The position numbers and the translations under genes are program-made. The notes beneath the pieces were generated by a model. That model searched no databases, was not told where the DNA came from, and saw only the letters and a program-made list of their open reading frames with translations. A DNA stretch of 12,665 nt from Bin55 sp964511425 (GTDB lineage Bacteria; Pseudomonadota; Gammaproteobacteria; Pseudomonadales; Azotimanducaceae), in assembly GCA_964511425.1 (NCBI GenBank), contig CAZEFI010000056.1, positions 1-12,665 of the forward strand, written 5' to 3'. Of the stretch, positions 6,199-12,665 are shown piece after piece. How positions within the stretch are numbered: the stretch's first letter is position 1; the number at the start of each line of letters is the position of its first letter.

Positions 6199-7838
6199 TG
6201 GCTCAGCCCAGAATCCACTTGTTGGATCAGCATGTTGCGAATCAAATTGCCGCGGGCGAAGTCGTGGAACGCCCGGCGTCTATCGTCAAGGAACTTGTAG
6301 AAAACAGCCTTGATTCCAATGCGACCGACATTCTGATTGAAGTCGAACGAGGTGGAATTAGAAGGATTAAAGTTTCGGACAACGGGTCTGGTATCGATCC
6401 CGACGACCTTCAGTTAGCAGTACAAAGGCACGCAACGAGCAAAATCCAAACTGCGGACGACCTAGCCTCTGTAAGCACCATGGGATTTCGAGGAGAAGCA
6501 CTAGCGAGTATCGCGGCGGTGTCGAAATTGACCATAGCGTCCCGTACCCTTGAGGCAAAGTCCGCTTGGCAACTTGCCGTGCATGGTAGTAAAGAAGTTG
6601 ATTTCAGTCCAACTACTCGAAATTCCGGGACGACGGTTGACGTCACCGATCTATTTTTTAACACACCGGTTCGTAGAAAGTTCCTTAAACAACCGCGCAC
6701 CGAGATTGGCCATATCGGTAATTGTGTACGGATACTTGCAATCATGCATCCCGATTGTTCTTTTCGATTAACCAACGATGGTCGCGACATTGAGAAATTA
6801 CCCGCGGTCGGAGTGCCCCACGAACGAGTCGCACGGGTTCTCGGTATCTCGTTCATGGATGAGTCGATACCAATCGACTTACGGAGAGATGAAATGTGTC
6901 TCACTGGGTGGGTAGGCTTACCAACACACACGCGTAGCACGGCAACACGTCAGTATTTCTTTGTCAATGGGCGACCGGTCAATGACCGACTGATGGCTCA
7001 TGCTGTGCGGCAAGGATATCACGACGTCATGTTTCACGGTCGCCATCCTGTTTTTGTGCTCAATTTGACTCTAGAACCTGAAGAAGTTGACGTCAACGTT
7101 CACCCCACCAAACGCGAAGTCCGATTTCGGGAGGCGCGAAAGGTGCACGACTTCCTCATGTCTGGAATGCACCATAGACTAAAAAGTGTGGGTACAGACG
7201 CACCTACTCATTTGGAATTCGAAACGACCCAGACAAATGTCAAAAGCCCTTTTGGTCAGGACCTCGATGCGCATCAGCAAACTGCCCTGAAATTCGAACA
7301 CGGAACGGGGCACGCACGCTCTAAACCGATCACTCGCGATCAGCAAGCGACCATTGATGAAACGAAGGCTACGGCATCGGGCGAAATTCCACCGATGGGA
7401 TATGCGCTAGCGCAGCTTCACGGCGCATATATATTGGCAGAGAATGCTGATGGGCTCGTCATTGTCGATATGCACGCCGCACATGAGCGAGTTGTGTACG
7501 AAAAAATGAAAAACGCCCGAGACGCACGAGAACGTATTTCACAACGGCTACTGATTCCAGTGGAGTTTTCCGTGAGTTCTCAGGATGCCGAAGTTGTTCG
7601 TAAAAACCAGCAATTGTTTGCTGATCTTGGNNNNNNNNNNNNNNNNNNNNNNNNNNNNNNNNNNNNNNNNNNNNNNNNNNNNNNNNNNNNNNNNNNNNNN
7701 NNNNNNNNNNNNNNNNNNNNNNNNNNNNNNCGCGATATGGAACAAACCGAAAATGCGGGACAGTGTAATCATGGTAGACCAACATTTCGCGTGCAGTCCA
7801 TGAAGTTTTTGGATAACGAATTTCTTCGAGGTCGGTAA
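6198..7838 (+). CDS. mutL: DNA mismatch repair protein MutL, endonuclease type (interrupted by gap)
   Basis: ATP-driven coordinator of mismatch repair that links MutS to strand incision. The N-terminal GHKL ATPase shows ANQIAAGEVVERPASIVKEL with E32 and N36, DNGSGI (61-66) and GFRGEAL (96-102), then the S5-fold transducer with FFNTPVRRKFLK and DVNVHPTKREVRF. After a linker the dimerisation domain carries D424-MHA-X2-E430-X4-E435 (7467-7502), the metal-binding motif of nicking MutL proteins, and QCNHGRPT after the gap. Start ATG 6198 shares one base with the amiB stop (TGATG); an immediately upstream TTG 6195 is also in frame. No Shine-Dalgarno is seen, consistent with coupled translation. The gap at 7631-7730 hides part of the C-terminal domain, so true length is uncertain. 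Confidence 0.96.
   Translation: MAQPRIHLLDQHVANQIAAGEVVERPASIVKELVENSLDSNATDILIEVERGGIRRIKVSDNGSGIDPDDLQLAVQRHATSKIQTADDLASVSTMGFRGEALASIAAVSKLTIASRTLEAKSAWQLAVHGSKEVDFSPTTRNSGTTVDVTDLFFNTPVRRKFLKQPRTEIGHIGNCVRILAIMHPDCSFRLTNDGRDIEKLPAVGVPHERVARVLGISFMDESIPIDLRRDEMCLTGWVGLPTHTRSTATRQYFFVNGRPVNDRLMAHAVRQGYHDVMFHGRHPVFVLNLTLEPEEVDVNVHPTKREVRFREARKVHDFLMSGMHHRLKSVGTDAPTHLEFETTQTNVKSPFGQDLDAHQQTALKFEHGTGHARSKPITRDQQATIDETKATASGEIPPMGYALAQLHGAYILAENADGLVIVDMHAAHERVVYEKMKNARDARERISQRLLIPVEFSVSSQDAEVVRKNQQLFADLXXXXXXXXXXXXXXXXXXXXXXXXXXXXXXXXXXRDMEQTENAGQCNHGRPTFRVQSMKFLDNEFLRGR
7631..7730. other. Assembly gap of 100 N inside mutL
   Basis: A second placeholder of exactly 100 N. By comparison with other MutL proteins about 75-85 residues should lie between LFADLG and RDMEQTE, including the ACHxSVRA-type motif, so the real gap is likely well over 200 bases. 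The open reading frame across it is nominal only. Confidence 0.9.
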
Positions 7839-7872
7839 TTGCAAGTAGTCCTTGTGGTTTAACTACTCTCTC

Positions 7873-8850
7873 GTGTCCACTCCACGTTGCGTACTCGGTC
7901 TGTTAGGACCTACTGCAAGCGGCAAGACTGAGCTCGCGATAAAGCTTGCAGATCGTTACAACTTGGCACTCATCAGTGTCGACTCAGCAATGGTATACCG
8001 AGGTATGGATATCGGCACCGCGAAGCCGACATCAGACGTGTTGCAGAAATATCCACACGCACTCGTTGATATTGTGGAACCGGAAACCAATTTCACTGTC
8101 AGTGAGTTTATCCAACGCGCGGACGAAACTGTGCAGCAATGCTTTCAGGAGAATAAGACGCCGCTACTAGTCGGCGGGTCGATGATGTACTTTAAGGCAT
8201 TTCGAGAAGGGATTTCTCCTTTACCACCTCGAGATCCACAGTTTCGGATGCAGCTACAAGAGAGAGCAAATTCTCAAGGGGTTCCCGCATTACATGTGGA
8301 ACTTCAATCCATCGATCCTGTCGCAAGCAGCAAGATTCATCCCAACAATTACCCAAGAATTGAGCGTGCATTGGAAATACATTCCCAGACTGGAACTCCG
8401 ATGACAACTTTTTTGGAAAATAATGCCGGTATGCCGGCAACTCGTAGACTCAAATGTAACTACTTCGAATTTGCACTCGTACATCAACGACGAGAGGAGC
8501 AGCACGAACAGGTTAAAAGCCGCTTAGATCACATGTTGGCAGCCGGATTTGCGGAGGAAGTGCTTCGCTTGCGTAACCGTACTGAGTTAACTGCAGCAAC
8601 CAATTCCATGCGTACTGTAGGATACAGACAGTTATGGGAGCACTTTGATAAATATCCGAATGGTGCAATTACCGAAGCTACCAAGGAACGTATATTGGTC
8701 GCAAACCGGGGTTTAGTACGTCGGCAGATGACCTGGCTTCGCAATTGGAATTCACTTCCTAACTTTCATCAGGTGACAACGCCGCCGACTCTTAGCTCAA
8801 TGGAAGCTCGACTCTCGAGCTTAAGCGCCTTACCTTTGGGGAAGTCTTGA
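7873..8850 (+). CDS. miaA: tRNA dimethylallyltransferase
   Basis: Transfers an isopentenyl group to A37 of tRNAs that read UNN codons, giving i6A, the precursor of ms2i6A. From GTG 7873 the protein has 325 residues (E. coli 316). Visible are the P-loop GPTASGKT (12-19), DSAMVYRGMDIGTAKP (37-52) with the substrate-binding aspartate, LVGGSMMYFKAFREGISPLP, NSMRTVGYRQLW and RRQMTWLRNW. The start is uncertain: TTG 7852 is in frame and gives seven more residues, and neither codon has a Shine-Dalgarno sequence. I prefer GTG 7873 because it places the P-loop at the usual distance from the N-terminus. It lies 13-34 bases after mutL, in the same direction. In most relatives hfq follows; here hflX follows after 12 bases. 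Confidence 0.96.
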   Translation: MSTPRCVLGLLGPTASGKTELAIKLADRYNLALISVDSAMVYRGMDIGTAKPTSDVLQKYPHALVDIVEPETNFTVSEFIQRADETVQQCFQENKTPLLVGGSMMYFKAFREGISPLPPRDPQFRMQLQERANSQGVPALHVELQSIDPVASSKIHPNNYPRIERALEIHSQTGTPMTTFLENNAGMPATRRLKCNYFEFALVHQRREEQHEQVKSRLDHMLAAGFAEEVLRLRNRTELTAATNSMRTVGYRQLWEHFDKYPNGAITEATKERILVANRGLVRRQMTWLRNWNSLPNFHQVTTPPTLSSMEARLSSLSALPLGKS

Positions 8851-8862
8851 GTAACTAGTTAC
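8851..8862. repeat. Perfect 12-base palindrome between miaA and hflX
   Basis: GTAACTAGTTAC is identical to its reverse complement and exactly fills the space between the miaA stop (TGA 8848-8850) and the hflX ATG (8863-8865). It replaces any Shine-Dalgarno sequence for hflX. Function, if any, is unknown. Confidence 0.8.
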
Positions 8863-10122
8863 ATGTTTTTTGACCGTCCAAGTAAAGGTGATCGCACTCT
8901 GTTGCTGTCTCTTTCGTTTGAGAAAACAGCTATTTCAGACCATGACCTAGCTGAATTTTCGCTACTCGCAGAATCAGCGGGTTTGCAGGTCATCACATCT
9001 CTTTCTGTACGTCGAGAGTCCCCCCATCCTGCTACTTGTATTGGACCAGGAAAAGTCGCTGAACTTCAACAAACAATACAGCGAGAACAGCTGGAATTGG
9101 TCATACTCAATCATGAGCTCACTGCGTCTCAGCAACGTAAGTTGGAACTGGAACTCAATGTACGAGTCATGACTCGAACTGAACTAATTCTCCAAGTTTT
9201 CGCTGATCGCGCGCAGACTCATGAAGGTAAACTCCAAGTTGAACTGGCGATGCTGTCGCATGCTCAATCGAGACTAGTACGAGGTTGGACACACCTTGAT
9301 CGACAAAGAGGTGGAATTGGTTTGCGCGGTGCTGGTGAAACACAGATATCGCTCGATAAACGAATGCTTCAAAAACGCGTTCAAGTCACACGCACTCGAC
9401 TCAAGAAAGTTCAGCAACACCGTACTCGCCAGCGGCGTAAAAGAACTCGCAACCAAGTGCCAACTGTCGCCTTGGTCGGGTATACCAACGCTGGGAAATC
9501 TACATTATTTAACGCGCTCACGAACTCCACGGTATATGCCGATGACCGCCTCTTTGCCACGCTTGATCCAACCGTTCGGAAGTTAGCAAACGAGTCGGAC
9601 CAAGAAATTTTGCTTTCGGATACAGTAGGGTTTATTCGGGATTTACCGCTTGAGCTCGTTGCAGCATTTCGGTCAACTTTGGAAGAAGTGACCGAAGCCG
9701 ACTTGTTGCTTCACGTGTTAGACGCGACCGAATCCGAACTGGACGAGATTTGTCGTTCCGTTGAAACAACTCTGGAGCAAATCGGGGCTGCAGATCTTCC
9801 TACGATCACCGTACTGAATAAGATTGACGTAGTGCCTGATGTAGCAACTCGACGACCAGACGCGGTATGTGTCAGCGCAAAAAATGGGGTTGGTGTGGAT
9901 TTGCTTCGAGAGCACGTATTGACCAGACTGTATGGGTTGCACCATCGATATGAAATCGATTTACAACCCGACCAAGGCAAAGTTCGTTCAGTGTTGTATC
10001 AAATGCAAGTAGTCGAAAGCGAGGACGTATGTAACGATGGGAGTTCACGTGTTACCCTCAACCTTAAAGCAGACCAAGCAAATCACCTCATTGAGACGTA
10101 TAAACTTCGGTTGCATGGTTAG
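8863..10122 (+). CDS. hflX: Ribosome-associated GTPase HflX
   Basis: A 419-residue GTPase that binds the 50S subunit and splits stalled or stress-arrested ribosomes; E. coli HflX is 426. The N-terminal HflX domain includes HPATCIGPGKVAEL, HEGKLQVELAML and RLVRGWTHLDRQRGGIG, followed by RGAGETQ and a basic coiled stretch (about 165-195). The G domain has GYTNAGKST (206-214), FATLDPT, DTVGF (253-257), NKID (319-322) and SAK (338-340). All nucleotide-binding motifs are intact. ATG 8863 is the only plausible start because the miaA stop and a 12-base palindrome precede it. It has no Shine-Dalgarno sequence, so coupling to miaA or an unusual initiation is likely. Confidence 0.97.
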   Translation: MFFDRPSKGDRTLLLSLSFEKTAISDHDLAEFSLLAESAGLQVITSLSVRRESPHPATCIGPGKVAELQQTIQREQLELVILNHELTASQQRKLELELNVRVMTRTELILQVFADRAQTHEGKLQVELAMLSHAQSRLVRGWTHLDRQRGGIGLRGAGETQISLDKRMLQKRVQVTRTRLKKVQQHRTRQRRKRTRNQVPTVALVGYTNAGKSTLFNALTNSTVYADDRLFATLDPTVRKLANESDQEILLSDTVGFIRDLPLELVAAFRSTLEEVTEADLLLHVLDATESELDEICRSVETTLEQIGAADLPTITVLNKIDVVPDVATRRPDAVCVSAKNGVGVDLLREHVLTRLYGLHHRYEIDLQPDQGKVRSVLYQMQVVESEDVCNDGSSRVTLNLKADQANHLIETYKLRLHG

Positions 10123-10167
10123 AGTACATTTCTAAAATCACACAGTATCTATTTAACAGGAATCATT

Positions 10168-11274
10168 ATGGCATGGAGTGATAACGACGGTCGCAAACAA
10201 GACCCATGGGGAAATCAGGGCGGCCAGCAAGGCCCACCTGACTTAGACGAGTCGTTCAAAAAAATCCAAAATCAATTTAAAAACATGTTTTCCGGCGGTG
10301 GCGGCGGAAAAGATGGCAAGAAAGGAGACGGAAAGGGCTTTCGTTTGTCGCCTTGGTTAATTCTGATCATACTGGGAGCTGCTGCTCTCGTTTGGTTTGC
10401 CACAGGTTTTTATGTGGTCGACCAACAGCAACAAGGTGTTGTATTACGATTGGGAATACTCCAAGAAGGACTTCGAGGACCAGGATTGAACTGGAACCCT
10501 AGATTTATCGATCAGGTAGAAATCATCAATGTCACACAGGTGAACGAAATTTCGCAACAGTCCCAGATGTTGACCAAAGACGAGAACCTAGTAGTTGTTG
10601 ACCTTGAAGTGCAGTATCGTGTTACCGATCCAAAGAAATATGTAGTGGAGATACGAGAACCAGAAGCAAGTCTTCAGGATGCAGCCGAAAGTGCGTTGCG
10701 CCACGTAGTGGGTAGTTCTATTATGGAACGGTTGATCACGGAAGATCGAAGTTTGGTCGCGACCTCGGTACAAGCTAGGTTACAAAGCTTGATTGACGAA
10801 AAATATCTCGCCGGCATTCTCGTCAGTAAGGTGATTATTAACAACGCTGGGCCGCCCGCGCAAGTGCAAGATGCTTTCGATGATGTTCAGCGCGCAAAAG
10901 AAGACGAAAATCGCTTTAAAAATGAAGCCCAAGCCTACCGTGAAACGGTTGTGCGTGAAGCGAGTGGTGAAGCCGAGCAAATCATCGCCGAAGCAGAGGG
11001 ATATAAGGCTCAGGTGGTGGAGCATGCACGAGGCGAAGCAGATCGATTTACCGCAATTTTGGAAGAATATCAGCTTGCGAAAGAAGTAACTCGGGATCGT
11101 GTGTACATCACGGCGATGGAGACTGTTTTACAATCGACATCTACTGTATTGGTTGATGTCGATAGTGGCAATAACCTCTTACTACTACCGCTTGACCAGT
11201 TGTTCCGCAATGCTGGGGCTCGGGAAGGTCTCCCGAGCACACTGAGTGGAACCGGCTCGCAGCCGTCGAACTAA
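10168..11274 (+). CDS. hflK: FtsH-modulating membrane protein HflK
   Basis: With HflC it forms the large SPFH cage in the inner membrane that encloses FtsH and limits its access to membrane substrates. The 368 residues comprise a hydrophilic N-terminus starting MAWSDNDGRKQDPWG, a glycine/lysine-rich stretch (about 42-58), one transmembrane segment (about 61-81), the SPFH/band-7 domain (about 82-270) and an alanine- and glutamate-rich helical region (about 250-305). E. coli HflK has 419 residues; the difference is mainly in the N-terminal and C-terminal tails. A 45-base spacer follows hflX, and AGGA at 10158-10161 lies six bases before ATG 10168, a proper ribosome binding site. No convincing promoter or terminator was seen in that spacer. 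Confidence 0.97.
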   Translation: MAWSDNDGRKQDPWGNQGGQQGPPDLDESFKKIQNQFKNMFSGGGGGKDGKKGDGKGFRLSPWLILIILGAAALVWFATGFYVVDQQQQGVVLRLGILQEGLRGPGLNWNPRFIDQVEIINVTQVNEISQQSQMLTKDENLVVVDLEVQYRVTDPKKYVVEIREPEASLQDAAESALRHVVGSSIMERLITEDRSLVATSVQARLQSLIDEKYLAGILVSKVIINNAGPPAQVQDAFDDVQRAKEDENRFKNEAQAYRETVVREASGEAEQIIAEAEGYKAQVVEHARGEADRFTAILEEYQLAKEVTRDRVYITAMETVLQSTSTVLVDVDSGNNLLLLPLDQLFRNAGAREGLPSTLSGTGSQPSN

Positions 11275-11279
11275 GGAGG
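11273..11279 (+). promoter_or_regulatory. Consensus Shine-Dalgarno sequence for hflC
   Basis: AAGGAGG overlaps the hflK stop codon (TAA 11272-11274) and stands seven bases before ATG 11287. It is the strongest ribosome binding site in the window and contrasts with the weak or absent ones upstream, suggesting that hflC is translated at a high rate from the hflKC message. Confidence 0.9.
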
Positions 11280-11286
11280 AATTGAA

Positions 11287-12165
11287 ATGAACGTAAAAAC
11301 TATTGTCGTTGTAGTAGTCCTCATTCTCCTCGGCGTCCTCGCGCTGGATTCGTTTTTTGTCGTGGATGCACGGCAACGCGCGATTCAAAAACGCTTTGGG
11401 GAAGTTGTTGAGCATCAACAAGAACTGACCGGATTGAATTTCAAGATTCCTTTAGTGGACGAGATTCAATTTTTTGATGCTCGAATCCTTACGCTGGACA
11501 CACCTGCTGACCGGTACTTGTCGATCGAACAAAAACCATTAATTGTTGATTCTTTCGTGAAATGGCGGATTTTTGATACGAAGAAGTATTACGAAGCAAC
11601 TCAAGGCATTGAGGAAAACGCGCAGTCTCGATTGACTGCTCGCGTTGATGAAGGATTACGGAATCAGATTGGTTCTCGAACCATGTTAGACGTGGTCTCT
11701 GGTGACGCCCGCGATGAATTGATGTCTGAGCTCACGAACAATCTGGACAACATCTTGCAAGATGAACTTGGCATAAGAGTCATTGATGTCCGCGTGAAGC
11801 AGATCGATTTGCCACCCGAAGTCGCATCCCAAGTCTATGAACGGATGCGGTCCGAGCGGAAGATTGAAGCGGATCGTTTCCGTGCGCAAGGTAGGGAGCA
11901 AAAGTTGACCATTGAAGCTGATGCTGACAAACAAAGAGTAGTTATCCGTGCTGAAGCGCAGCGGTTATCGGAACAGACGCGCGGAGAAGGAGATAGCGAA
12001 GCGACTCGAATCTATGCAGAAGCTTATAGTCAAGATCCAGAGTTTTACGAGTTTTACCGAAGTATCAACGCGTACGTGAATGTGTTCAAGAATGGAAACT
12101 CGGTGTTGGTCCTAGATCCTTCAAGTGAGTTTTTCAAATATTTGAAAAGCGGAATGGGAGAGTAG
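11287..12165 (+). CDS. hflC: FtsH-modulating membrane protein HflC
   Basis: Partner of HflK in the HflKC cage around FtsH. The 292 residues start with a short cytoplasmic tip and a transmembrane segment (about 4-24), then a band-7 domain (AIQKRFGEVV, FFDARILTLDTP, DSFVKWRI) and a charged helix RMRSERKIEADRFRAQGREQ that leads to the conserved C-terminal region EFYEFYRSINAY and VLDPSSEFFKYL. E. coli HflC has 334 residues; the usual insertion in the helical region appears smaller here. It is 12 bases downstream of hflK. The last codons contain a perfect 18-base palindrome (12131-12148). Confidence 0.97.
   Translation: MNVKTIVVVVVLILLGVLALDSFFVVDARQRAIQKRFGEVVEHQQELTGLNFKIPLVDEIQFFDARILTLDTPADRYLSIEQKPLIVDSFVKWRIFDTKKYYEATQGIEENAQSRLTARVDEGLRNQIGSRTMLDVVSGDARDELMSELTNNLDNILQDELGIRVIDVRVKQIDLPPEVASQVYERMRSERKIEADRFRAQGREQKLTIEADADKQRVVIRAEAQRLSEQTRGEGDSEATRIYAEAYSQDPEFYEFYRSINAYVNVFKNGNSVLVLDPSSEFFKYLKSGMGE
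12131..12148. repeat. Perfect 18-base palindrome in the 3' end of hflC
   Basis: TTTTCAAATATTTGAAAA is its own reverse complement and lies inside the codons for the FFKYLK region of HflC. It might be a dimeric-regulator operator or a chance AT-rich palindrome constrained by coding. It has no G/C-rich core and no loop, so it is not a terminator. Confidence 0.6.
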
Positions 12166-12479
12166 AACTCCGGAGCGATTCCGGAACGGATCTAAACACC
12201 CAACATAACTCGAACAGCATGCTTCATATAAGTATGTGAGGACTTCTCGCAATAACTGACCGTGAGGAACACTGGTTGCGCGACCTAGATGCAGTTTTGT
12301 ACCAGGACTTTCACACGAAGAACCAAAGCTTGTCTTTGAGTGAACACTGGGTTGGTCGTGGAAATTAGGTTATCAAATCAAGGCGGATGCGCACGCACAG
12401 GCGAAGAATTTCCGTGCTCGAAACTAGCTGTAAATATCCGAATCGATGACCACTAATTCCACGAGAGATGCTTGATCCA
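12166..12479. other. Non-coding region between hflC and purA
   Basis: About 314 bases with no recognisable gene on either strand. In relatives such as Pseudomonas a DUF2065 gene and hisZ occupy this place. Right after hflC a short inverted repeat TCCGGA-GCGAT-TCCGGA (12169-12185) could form a six-base-pair hairpin, but no T-run follows. A start-less open stretch at 12240-12368 is described separately. I found no confident purA promoter. Confidence 0.6.
12240..12368 (+). other. Start-less open frame of 42 codons, possible gene remnant
   Basis: Between TGA 12237-12239 and TAG 12366-12368 the frame encodes a protein-like stretch including TDREEHWLRDLDAVLYQD and LSEHWVGRGN, rich in charged and aromatic residues. 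It has no ATG, and candidate TTG codons inside have no ribosome binding site. I cannot match it to DUF2065, HisZ or another family. It could be a decayed remnant of a gene once between hflC and purA, or chance. Confidence 0.2.
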
Positions 12480-12665
12480 ATGCGAAAATCCATTGCGGTT
12501 ATTGGTCTTCAATGGGGAGACGAAGGTAAAGGCAAGGTTGTCGATCTACTCGCCGAACAATGTGCTGCTGTCGTTCGATTTCAAGGTGGTCACAATGCTG
12601 GACATACATTGGTCGTTCGCGGCGAAAAAACGGTACTACACCTGATTCCTTCCGGAATTCTTCGG
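12480..12665 (+). CDS. purA: Adenylosuccinate synthetase, N-terminal part
   Basis: First committed step of AMP synthesis from IMP, using GTP and aspartate. The 62 residues in the window show IGLQWGDEGKGKVVDLL (catalytic D14 in QWGDEGKGK, 11-19), FQGGHNAGHT with H42 of the active site, and VLHLIPSGILR, all diagnostic. The gene runs off the right edge; the family has about 430 residues. Start ATG 12480 gives MRKSIAVIG, the usual length. An in-frame ATG at 12468 would add MLDP; neither has a good Shine-Dalgarno, GAGAG at 12463-12467 being too far from the first and too near to the second. Confidence 0.96.
   Translation, partial: MRKSIAVIGLQWGDEGKGKVVDLLAEQCAAVVRFQGGHNAGHTLVVRGEKTVLHLIPSGILR

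Noticed and set aside
6410..6940. 176-residue minus-strand open frame inside mutL
   Set aside because: Antisense shadow of the conserved ATPase domain; no family signature.
3879..8239. 16-base exact repeat CCACCTCGAGATCCAC in nnr (3879-3894) and miaA (8224-8239)
   Set aside because: Both copies encode the peptide PPRDP in the same frame with preferred codons, so shared coding explains the match better than a functional repeat.
12169..12185. TCCGGA hairpin as a terminator for hflC
   Set aside because: The stem is only six base pairs and is followed by ACGGATC rather than a T-run, so it does not qualify as an intrinsic terminator.
1..12665. tRNA or rRNA genes, CRISPR arrays, insertion-sequence ends, integrase
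   Set aside because: I looked for cloverleaf-like segments, regularly spaced repeats and terminal inverted repeats with transposase motifs, and found none.

Overview
The window reads as chromosomal DNA of a gammaproteobacterium. The evidence is gene order: orn, queG (opposite strand), nnr, tsaE, amiB, mutL, miaA, hflX, hflK, hflC and the start of purA match the arrangement I know from Pseudomonas aeruginosa and, in large part, Escherichia coli. Differences from that layout are the absence of hfq between miaA and hflX, the absence of the small DUF2065 gene and hisZ between hflC and purA, a C-terminal LysM domain on the amidase, and an endonuclease-type MutL. Two runs of exactly 100 N (5610-5709 and 7631-7730) mark scaffold gaps, so this is a draft, possibly metagenome-derived, assembly.

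Layout. Positions 1-1182, minus strand, hold an accessory pair: a three-Cys-motif partner protein (TcmP family) followed, with a one-base stop/start overlap, by a DUF5131 (phage Gp37/Gp68-like) protein that runs off the left edge. The pair looks AT-richer than the core genes. Positions 1183-1587 are a non-coding junction with candidate promoters. Positions 1588-3175 hold orn (+) and queG (-), convergent with a 35-base overlap. Positions 3192-7838 hold nnr, tsaE, amiB and mutL, joined by ATGA, ATGA and TGATG overlaps, so very probably one operon. Positions 7873-10122 hold miaA and hflX, separated only by a perfect 12-base palindrome. Positions 10168-12165 hold hflK and hflC. Positions 12166-12479 are non-coding, and purA starts at 12480 and leaves the window.

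How the genes fit together. Orn finishes RNA decay. QueG, TsaE and MiaA each contribute to tRNA modification at or next to the anticodon (queuosine-34, t6A-37, i6A-37). Nnr repairs hydrated NAD(P)H. AmiB splits septal peptidoglycan. MutL acts in mismatch repair. HflX is a ribosome-binding GTPase. HflK and HflC form the membrane complex that surrounds and restrains the FtsH protease. PurA makes AMP precursor. The operon is thus a translation, repair and cell-surface housekeeping cluster. The accessory pair at the left edge is the only part of unknown function: a methyltransferase-fold protein coupled to a protein with a radical-SAM-like cysteine cluster, and it is the best candidate here for an undescribed system.
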